A stretch of DNA of 64,000 nucleotides from contig NC_009380.1 of the NCBI RefSeq assembly GCF_000016425.1, positions 3,414,144 through 3,478,143 on the forward strand, written 5' to 3'. The notes beneath the pieces were generated by a model, which saw only the letters and a program-made list of their open reading frames with translations, was not told the origin of the DNA and made no database searches. The stretch's first letter is position 1; each line of letters opens with the position of its first letter. This document shows positions 57,936-64,000 of this stretch, one piece after another. A program made the translations under genes and the position numbers. This DNA comes from Salinispora tropica CNB-440 (GTDB lineage: Bacteria > Actinomycetota > Actinomycetes > Mycobacteriales > Micromonosporaceae).

Positions 57936-60608
57936 ATGGGCAGCGCCGACCAGATGGACGACAGTCCAGCAGGCAGAGCGCTGCACCTCGTCACCGACGA
58001 CCCGGCTCGCGCCGCCGAGTTGGCCGATGCCGCACTCGCCGCTGCCCGTGCCGGTGCGGATCCGGACGAGGAGACCGTGGCGCTGCGGGCGCTCGGTCTC
58101 GCCGCGCGGGAGCAACACAACGCAGACCACGGGCTACGCCATCTGCGCCGGGCACGCCGCGTGGCCGAGGCGGCCAAGCTCCCGGCCCGCGCCGCCGAAG
58201 CCCGGATGAGCCTGGCGCTGGTCCTGGCCGAGGCCGGCCAACCGCAACAGGCGCTGCGGGAGATCGATGCCGCGTCACCGGCACTTCGTGGGCTGCCCGC
58301 CGCGCGCCTACAGATGCAGCGGGCGCTGATCCTCGATCGCCTCGGCCGCTCCGACGAGGCGATGGCCGGCTACACCGACGCGCTGGCCGCGTTCCGACGG
58401 AGCGGGGACCAGCTGTGGCAGTCCCGCGCACTCACCAACAGAGGGGTCCTGCACACCTACCGGGGTAGCCTGCGCCAGGCCGAGGCTGACCTGCGGGCGG
58501 CGGAGCAGGGCTACGCGGAGCTCGGCCAGGAGCTGGCTCTCGCCCAGGTCCGCCACAACCTTGGCTTCGTACTATCTCGCGCGGGCGACATTCCCGGCGC
58601 ACTGCGCTGGTATGACCTGGCCGACCAGTACTTCGCCCAGACCACCCGCCCGGCGATCGCCCTGATGGATCGGGGCGAGCTACTACTGGGCGCCCGGCTA
58701 CTGCCGGAGGCTCGTGCGGCGGCCGAGGCTGCCCTGGACGCGGCCCGGGCAAGCCGAATGGGGCTCTACGAGGCACAGGCCCGGCTGATGCTGGCCGAAG
58801 TCGCGCTGGCCGAGGTCGATCTGCCGACCGCCTCGAAGCAGGCGCAGGCCGCGTACCGCCTGTTCAGTCGACAGAACCGACCGGCGTGGGCAGCGCTCTC
58901 CCGATACGTCAAGCTACGGGCCAGCTCGCCGGACGAACCGGCGCACCTGCGGCAGGCACGCTCGGTGGCACGTGCACTGGCAACGAGTAGCTGGCCGATA
59001 CCCGCACTCGACGCGCGTCTCTACGCCGCCCGAGTCGCCCTGGACCGGGCGCTTCGTACCGGGCAACGCGCCAAGGCCGCAGCCATCGCCGGCGAGTTGA
59101 GTGCCATTCGAGCCGCCAGCCGAGGCGGACCGGCCCAGCTCCGGGCCCGCGCCTGGCATGCCGAGGCACTCCGACGAATCGCCACTGGCGATATCGCCGG
59201 GGCGCGCCGGGCCCTCAATGCGGGAATGGCCCTGCTGGACCGCTACCAGGCAGCCCTCGGCGCCACAGAGCTGCGGGTGATGGCCGGGGCATACGCCCTG
59301 GACCTGGCCAGCACCGGCCTTCGACTCGCGGTTCGTGGCGGTCAGGCTCGGGCGATCCTACGCTGGAGTGAGCGTTGGCGGGCCGCCGCGCTGCGGTTGC
59401 CCCCCGCCCGACCGCCGGACGAAGCCGGGCTTGCTGCCGACCTGGCCGAGTTGCGCCGCACCGTGGACGAATCCGCCCAGGCGAGTGCCGCGTTGGGGTT
59501 AACCCTGTTGCGTCGACAGCGGACGATCGAGGAACGAATCCGCACCCGTAGTTGGCAGGCCAGCGGCACCGAGTCGGGTTCGGCGAGCGGGATATCGCTG
59601 GACCGGATCGCGATGGAACTGGCTGACCAGACGCTGGTCGAGCTGGTCGACATTGACCGGACGCTACACGCCGTCGTGGTGCACGGCGGCCGGTTTCACA
59701 CCCGGGCGCTCGGTGCGCTCGCCGCCGTCACGGACGAGCTCCAAGCCCTGCGTTTTGCGCTACGACGCATCCTGACCAGCCGCGGCACCGACGACTCCCG
59801 GGCGGCGGCGGCGACCGCGGCCCGATTCGCGGTACACCAGCTGGACGACATGATCTTCGGTGCGATACAGCCCTGGCTCGGCGCTGGCGGACTGGTCCTG
59901 GTACCGGTCGGCGCACTGCACGCCATGCCCTGGGCGCTACTCCCGACCTGCGCCGGGCGACCGGTCACGGTGGTGCCATCGGCCTCCGAGTGGCTCACTG
60001 CATCGGCCCGCCGCCAGGCCTCCCACCCCACGATGACCACTCCGCCCCACCAGCGGAACCCGGTGCTGGTAGCCGGGCCCGGCCTCGCCTACGCCGAAGC
60101 GGAGGTGCAGCGGTTGGCGGGGGCACTCGCTCCCGTCCAGGTGCTCCTCGGCTCCGACGCGACCGCCGAGGCAGCGCTCGCGGCGCTGGATGGTGCTCCC
60201 CTTGCCCACCTCGCCGCACACGGCACGTTCCGCACCGACAATCCCATGTTCTCGCACGTACGCCTCGCCGACGGCCCCCTGACCGTCTACGACCTGGAAC
60301 GACTCGCCTGCGCGCCTGGCACGGTGGTGCTCTCCGCCTGCGACGTGGGGTTGTCAGCGGTGCATCCGGGCGAGGAGTTGATGGGACTGTCGGCCGCGCT
60401 GCTTCAGCTGGGAACGGCGACGGTGCTGGCCAGTGTCCTGCCGGCACTGGACTCCGCAGCGCAGGAGCTGATGGTGGAGATGCATCGACGGCTGGCCACC
60501 GGCGACACACCGGGGCTCGCCCTCGCCGGCGCACAGGCGGAGTTCGGTACTGGCCTGGACGCCGGCACCGCAACCGCCGCCTCGTTTGTCTGCTTCGGCG
60601 CCGGCTGA
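57936..60608 (+). CDS. TPR-CHAT caspase-like protease
   Basis: An 890-residue protein. Residues 20-480 consist of TPR-like helical repeats (EEAGQPQQALREID-like, MAGYTDALAAFRRSGDQLWQ, QAEADLRAAEQGYAELGQEL, ALRWYDLADQYFAQTTRPAI). The C-terminal third is a CHAT caspase-like domain with the catalytic dyad His762 (LAHLAAHGTFRTDNPMFSHV) and Cys802 (VVLSACDVGLSAVHPGEELM). TPR-CHAT proteins are usually activated by a partner that binds the repeats and then cleave a specific protein. It is divergent from the subtilase/sigma operon. ATG 57936 or the preceding GTG 57933 may start it; the spot has no classical ribosome site. Confidence 0.9.
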   Translation: MGSADQMDDSPAGRALHLVTDDPARAAELADAALAAARAGADPDEETVALRALGLAAREQHNADHGLRHLRRARRVAEAAKLPARAAEARMSLALVLAEAGQPQQALREIDAASPALRGLPAARLQMQRALILDRLGRSDEAMAGYTDALAAFRRSGDQLWQSRALTNRGVLHTYRGSLRQAEADLRAAEQGYAELGQELALAQVRHNLGFVLSRAGDIPGALRWYDLADQYFAQTTRPAIALMDRGELLLGARLLPEARAAAEAALDAARASRMGLYEAQARLMLAEVALAEVDLPTASKQAQAAYRLFSRQNRPAWAALSRYVKLRASSPDEPAHLRQARSVARALATSSWPIPALDARLYAARVALDRALRTGQRAKAAAIAGELSAIRAASRGGPAQLRARAWHAEALRRIATGDIAGARRALNAGMALLDRYQAALGATELRVMAGAYALDLASTGLRLAVRGGQARAILRWSERWRAAALRLPPARPPDEAGLAADLAELRRTVDESAQASAALGLTLLRRQRTIEERIRTRSWQASGTESGSASGISLDRIAMELADQTLVELVDIDRTLHAVVVHGGRFHTRALGALAAVTDELQALRFALRRILTSRGTDDSRAAAATAARFAVHQLDDMIFGAIQPWLGAGGLVLVPVGALHAMPWALLPTCAGRPVTVVPSASEWLTASARRQASHPTMTTPPHQRNPVLVAGPGLAYAEAEVQRLAGALAPVQVLLGSDATAEAALAALDGAPLAHLAAHGTFRTDNPMFSHVRLADGPLTVYDLERLACAPGTVVLSACDVGLSAVHPGEELMGLSAALLQLGTATVLASVLPALDSAAQELMVEMHRRLATGDTPGLALAGAQAEFGTGLDAGTATAASFVCFGAG

Positions 60609-60896
60609 CCCACCTTTCCCACCCCGGACACCACTGAACCAGCCCTCTGCTGGTTGGCCTCCGGTTCCAGACTGAGCCCTCACACACTCCAATCGCTCCA
60701 TAGTGGAGTGCTGTGGCCAGCCAGGCGGCCGCACTCCGATTTGATACGTCGCGTTCGCGACACAGACCGATGCATCAGGCGCGCCTCGAGCCCCCTCTTA
60801 TGGGGGAACCGCACGGCGGACGACGGATGAACCGACAGTGCATCCCATCGCACCGGGCAGCTCGCGGCTTCGAGTCCGTTCGCGACGAAGAGAGGT
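60609..60896. other. Promoter region of the RiPP-like operon
   Basis: About 290 bp without a supported gene; the frames here are out of register with codon usage. It must carry the promoter of the operon that starts at 60897. A palindrome lies at 60685-60710. Confidence 0.5.
60685..60710. promoter_or_regulatory. Nested palindromes, candidate operator of the RiPP-like operon
   Basis: CACTCCA (60685-60691) and CTCCA (60696-60700) can each pair with the same TGGAGTG (60704-60710), giving two alternative hairpins or a three-half-site operator. Position upstream of the operon suggests control; inferred. Confidence 0.4.
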
Positions 60897-61517
60897 GTGA
60901 CCGTGCTTCAGCTAACCACCACCAGCAACGGTACGAGCAGAGTCGGAAGCCGCACCGGCCCCCTTGTCGTCGGCATCGGCGGCACCATGCGCCCCGGGTC
61001 CTCCACCGAGCAGGCAGTCCGGGCGGTTTTGTCCGCCGCCGAGCAGGCCGGGGCCCGCACACACCTGCTCGGTGCCACCGCGCTACAGCTGCCGTTGTAT
61101 CTACCCGGCGAAACCCGGCGGACGGCGGCGGCCCGGCAGTTCGTCAACGCCGTACGCATCGCCGACGGGATCGTGATCGGGTCGCCGGCGTACCACGGAG
61201 GTATCTCCGGCCTGGTCAAGAACGCCCTCGACTACATCGAGGACCTACGCGACGCGCCCCGCCCCTATCTGCATGGTCGAGCCGTCGGTTGTCTGGTCAC
61301 TGCTCGCGGGTCCCAGGCCGCCACCACCCTCACCAGCCTCCGCGCGGTGGTACACGCACTCCGGGGCTGGCCGACGCCGCTCGGCGTCGCGGTCAACACG
61401 GAGAACGTCACGTTCGCCGCTGACGGCACCACTACCGATTCGCACATCTCTTCCCAGCTGTCCCTGATGGGAGAGCAGATCGTCGAGTTCGCTCTCGCCC
61501 GATCCACCGCAGCCTGA
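60897..61517 (+). CDS. NADPH-dependent FMN reductase (flavodoxin-like)
   Basis: A 206-residue flavoprotein. VVGIGGTMRPGSSTEQAVRA is the FMN phosphate loop and IVIGSPAYHGGISGLVKNAL plus DYIEDL the second FMN motif of the NADPH-dependent FMN reductase family. It could supply reduced flavin or reduce a dehydro residue. It is the first gene of a compact operon with a precursor-like peptide, a TPR protein and a LanB-type protein. The GTG at 60897 has AGAGAGG just upstream. Confidence 0.88.
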   Translation: MTVLQLTTTSNGTSRVGSRTGPLVVGIGGTMRPGSSTEQAVRAVLSAAEQAGARTHLLGATALQLPLYLPGETRRTAAARQFVNAVRIADGIVIGSPAYHGGISGLVKNALDYIEDLRDAPRPYLHGRAVGCLVTARGSQAATTLTSLRAVVHALRGWPTPLGVAVNTENVTFAADGTTTDSHISSQLSLMGEQIVEFALARSTAA

Positions 61518-61547
61518 CTGCCACCCCTATCCGAAGTGGAGAACACC

Positions 61548-61796
61548 ATGGTGGACAACGACCGCTCCGCAGCACCCGCGGAAGTAGCTGACGACACCGC
61601 CGGCAACCCCCCGCTGCCGAGTGACGCCTCGACAGCCGCGTCCGTCGACAGCCAGCCGGCCGGGGCCCAGCCGACCGATCCCGACGTGGAGGGGCTCGAC
61701 GACCTGGACAACGTCGACTTCGACCTCGATGAGGTGGAGAACAAGATCGCACCGCTCGCCCTCGCATCGAATGAGGCGATCCAGTGGCGCCGGTGA
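61548..61796 (+). CDS. Putative RiPP precursor or scaffold peptide, 82 residues
   Basis: An acidic peptide. Residues 1-45 are Ala/Asp/Pro-rich; residues 46-63 read DVEGLDDLDNVDFDLDEV, holding an F-D-L-D motif like the FxLD/FNLD box in leaders of class I lanthipeptides. The end is ENKIAPLALASNEAIQWRR. This C-terminal part has a single Ser and no Thr or Cys, so it cannot form lanthionine rings. The ATG at 61548 is chosen for a well-spaced GGAG; GTG 61536 is less likely. Its stop overlaps the next gene's GTG. It may be a modified peptide or a carrier peptide for aminoacyl-tRNA-dependent extension. Confidence 0.65.
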   Translation: MVDNDRSAAPAEVADDTAGNPPLPSDASTAASVDSQPAGAQPTDPDVEGLDDLDNVDFDLDEVENKIAPLALASNEAIQWRR

Positions 61797-63583
61797 CCGT
61801 GGCCGCCGGTGCCGCCATCCGGGTGGACATCAACACCGGCCCCGCCAGCTCCTATGTCGGGCTGCGCGAATGTGTTGCCGCGCTCCGCGCGGCAGGTGCC
61901 AGCTTTGGTGACCTACCCAGCCGCCACGCCTCCGAATGGGCGGAGCTGGCCCCCGACGACAAGCCACAGGACAACCCACTGCCACTCGGCGAGATCGCAC
62001 TAGCAGCCTCCGAACGGCGACTCCACCGGGAAAGCGAGCAGGTGTACCGAGTCCTCTCGGTCGCTGCCGCCGCGCTCTGCGCCGGCACTGCGGAGTTGGG
62101 CCGTCCACTGCTCGTCAGCGGCGCCGGCGGCACCGATCTGTCGTCACTGCGAGGGCTGATGCGGGCCGTGGAGCACTCGCACGTTCACCCCGGCGCGGCG
62201 CTGCTGCTGGATCGGCCAGAATCGGTCCGCGCGCCGCTCGGACCGCACGCCGACTACCGCGCCGAGCGGGCGCGATGCCTCCGTCGTATGGATCTGCCGA
62301 TCACTGTCGACGACTTCGTGCTGGACCTGCCGTCGGGTGCGGCCACCGCGGTAGCGCCCGCCTCCGAGGAGGGCAAGCTCTACCAGCGGGCACGCGACAA
62401 GGACAGCACCGCCGTCGACCGGGTCGCCGCCGCTCTCGCCTACTGCCGGCGGGCGTTCTTCTCGGCGAACTGGGAAGGAATGGCGATCGTCGCCACCGAG
62501 GCGATCGAGCTCCTGTCCGGGGTCCCCACGCCGGCTCTCCCCGAGCTACTGGCCAAGGCAGAACGCGAGGACAGTCTGGTCCACGCCATCGAGTTCGAAA
62601 CCACCATCCTGCGTAGCACCGCTGATATCCGCGGCTTCCTACTCAAGGTAATCGGCATCCAGGCCGGCTTCCGCGGGGACCAGGACGGTGCTGTCACCGC
62701 GTTTCGCGCCATTCGCGAGCACGACGACGGTCTCTCACCGGAGATCCGCGCCCAGTCACACCTGTACACCGCCCTCACCCTCTCCAAGCGCAAGCACCGC
62801 CTGGGCGAGGCGGTGGCCGAAGTCGAGCAGGGGTTCGATGTCGTCCGGAAACGTCCGAACGAGGCCGACAGCGTCCGCCGGGAGCGGGGCTGGCTGCACA
62901 ACCTGCGCGGGCTGACCCTCTTCGCCGAGCGACGCCTCGGCCCGGCGTTCGAACATGAGAAGAAGGCGCTCGCCTGCCTCGCGGGCCTCAACGACGCCAG
63001 CTCCGCTCACCTGCGCATCAATCTGTACTCCAACATCAGTGTGTTGCAGGAGAAGGCCGGTAAGCACTCGTCCGCCCTGGCGACCTGGGACAAGTTCCGG
63101 CAGGCCACCGGCTCCTCGACGGCCGGCTTCGCCAAGCACCACTCGTATCGCAGTGCCGGGCTGCGGCTGTTGGTCGGTGACCGGGAAGCCGCCATCGCGG
63201 ACTTCGGCACGACCCTCACCAACGCTGCTGGACTCAACGACATCTTCCATCAGACCGAGGTCCACCTCGAGCTGGGCATGCTGCACGCCACGGCGGGTGA
63301 CCGTCCGGCAGCGATAGCGGAGTACGAGCTGGCCGAGCGGGCTGCTCGACTGCTCGGCGACCCCTACCGGATCGCCCTCGCCCAGGCCGGACAGGTGATG
63401 ACCGGTGGGGCCGGCGCGGACACCCAGGCAACCGTGGCGAGCGCGGCGCTGAGCCTGACCCGTCCGGTCGAGGCGACGGCCCTCGCGAAGGCGGTGTCCA
63501 GCTCATCTGAGCTCTCCGAGTTCCTGCCGAAGCCCCGCACGAAGCTCAACCGCCCCTTCGACCTGATCAACTTTCAGGACTGA
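61793..63583 (+). CDS. TPR-repeat protein in a LanB-type operon
   Basis: A 596-residue protein. Residues 1-180 are a distinct N-terminal domain (IRVDINTGPASSYVGLRECV, LIGEIALAASERR-like segment, VEHSHVHPGAALLLDRPESV). Residues 200-540 are helical repeats such as KLYQRARDKDSTAVDRVAAA, LRINLYSNISVLQEKAGKHS and TEVHLELGMLHATAGDRPAA. The end KLNRPFDLINFQD is not repeat-like. No catalytic motif is seen. It overlaps the precursor-like gene by 4 bp (GTGA) and is 2 bp from the LanB start, so all are coupled. It may hold the peptide or bridge the enzymes; function unknown. Confidence 0.75.
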   Translation: MTVAAGAAIRVDINTGPASSYVGLRECVAALRAAGASFGDLPSRHASEWAELAPDDKPQDNPLPLGEIALAASERRLHRESEQVYRVLSVAAAALCAGTAELGRPLLVSGAGGTDLSSLRGLMRAVEHSHVHPGAALLLDRPESVRAPLGPHADYRAERARCLRRMDLPITVDDFVLDLPSGAATAVAPASEEGKLYQRARDKDSTAVDRVAAALAYCRRAFFSANWEGMAIVATEAIELLSGVPTPALPELLAKAEREDSLVHAIEFETTILRSTADIRGFLLKVIGIQAGFRGDQDGAVTAFRAIREHDDGLSPEIRAQSHLYTALTLSKRKHRLGEAVAEVEQGFDVVRKRPNEADSVRRERGWLHNLRGLTLFAERRLGPAFEHEKKALACLAGLNDASSAHLRINLYSNISVLQEKAGKHSSALATWDKFRQATGSSTAGFAKHHSYRSAGLRLLVGDREAAIADFGTTLTNAAGLNDIFHQTEVHLELGMLHATAGDRPAAIAEYELAERAARLLGDPYRIALAQAGQVMTGGAGADTQATVASAALSLTRPVEATALAKAVSSSSELSEFLPKPRTKLNRPFDLINFQD

Positions 63584-63585
63584 CG

Positions 63586-64000
63586 ATGACTGAGCAACCG
63601 GCACCCTGGCGGCTCTACCCCCGGCTTCTCCTCCGTCGGGCGGGCTTCGACATCGAGCTGCTGACAGCCCTAGCCGATGAACCAACGCGAGAAGGCGCCG
63701 AGGAGTACCGCACGGCGGCGAAGCAATTCGGACAGTGCCGCACCCACTTGATCGAGGCCATCGCCCGGTCTGTCGCCCAGACCGATCGGCAGTCGGACCG
63801 GTCGCGGCTTCGGGCCCTGTCCCGGGCCCGCAGCCGGGCGGGACGAGGCCTGTCGGTGAGCCCCGAGCAGCTGGGCACCGACCTGGTTCCAGTGGCGGAG
63901 GCCTACGGCACGGCGCAGGCCGAGCTGGAGCAGGCGGCCCGACAACTGACCGGCGTCCTTGCCCAGGAGGCGTTACGCCGGCCGGGCCGGGTGCGCGCGC
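63586..64000 (+). CDS. LanB-type lantibiotic dehydratase-like protein, N-terminal part (cut by window edge)
   Basis: About 138 residues before the window ends, open to the edge. The start WRLYPRLLLRRAGFDIELLT followed by ALADEP matches the N-terminal strand-helix of LanB-type dehydratases (PRVVLRGAGFPFELL-like), which use glutamyl-tRNA to activate Ser/Thr, or of related peptide aminoacyl-tRNA ligases, which add amino acids to a peptide C terminus. The rest seen is helical. The catalytic regions are outside the window, so the activity cannot be decided here. Confidence 0.6.
   Translation, partial: MTEQPAPWRLYPRLLLRRAGFDIELLTALADEPTREGAEEYRTAAKQFGQCRTHLIEAIARSVAQTDRQSDRSRLRALSRARSRAGRGLSVSPEQLGTDLVPVAEAYGTAQAELEQAARQLTGVLAQEALRRPGRVRA

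Noticed and set aside
55459..60608. A type III-E-like CRISPR system around the TPR-CHAT gene
   Set aside because: No Cas7-11, Cas1/2 or repeat array is present in the window; only the CHAT/sigma logic is comparable.
61536..61547. GTG 61536 as the start of the precursor-like peptide
   Set aside because: The GGAG inside this stretch is well spaced for ATG 61548, whereas nothing suitable precedes 61536.

Overview
The window is high-GC DNA with actinomycete codon use, many GTG starts, leaderless promoters and stop/start overlaps of the ATGA or GTGA type. Gene content points to the Micromonosporaceae (Micromonospora or Salinispora type). The strongest marker is a divergent murD2/murL pair, the L-Glu ligase plus epimerase route to UDP-MurNAc-L-Ala-D-Glu. 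The 36-47 kb stretch (nfeD, SPFH, ferrochelatase, fabI, fabG, VWA, DUF58, moxR) keeps a gene neighbourhood also known from mycobacteria. The genus assignment is inference.

Layout. 0-9 kb is accessory: the 5' end of an RpiR regulator, a secreted lysozyme-like protein, a tetR-MMPL exporter-aroA set with an EPSP synthase unlike the usual actinobacterial one, a decayed TetR gene and a membrane acyltransferase. 8.5-20.5 kb is metabolic and regulatory: a coupled aminotransferase/mmsA pair for beta-amino-acid or valine breakdown, HxlR and RidA-like genes, a methyltransferase, NmrA and SDR enzymes, an autoregulated MerR/HEAT operon, and an asparaginase and cyclase pair split by an NmrA/Rrf2 cassette flanked by a duplicated segment of about 150 bp. 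20.6-26.5 kb holds murD2/murL, PucR, a TrmH-type methyltransferase and a DUF397 gene beside a broken DUF5753 regulator. 27.7-35.4 kb holds a secreted beta-helix protein, gene remnants, VOC and AhpD proteins, an rpmF-cobW operon with a likely Zur box, and a bifunctional penicillin-binding protein.

35.5-50.7 kb is mostly housekeeping envelope and lipid genes, plus a leader hairpin that hides a Shine-Dalgarno site, a 28-residue membrane peptide and two bPH2 proteins. 50.8-55.4 kb holds a FlK-like thioesterase with a metallo-hydrolase, a MarR/MFS efflux pair and a two-domain lytic polysaccharide monooxygenase.

The right end (55.4-64 kb) is the most interesting part. One module joins a conserved small protein, an ECF-like sigma factor and a subtilase in one operon, divergent from a TPR-CHAT caspase-like protease. 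Next to it is a RiPP-like operon: an FMN reductase, an 82-residue acidic precursor-like peptide with an F-D-L-D leader motif but no Cys or Thr in its C-terminal part, a TPR protein, and the start of a LanB-type protein that runs off the window. No tRNA, rRNA, CRISPR array or intact insertion sequence was recognised.
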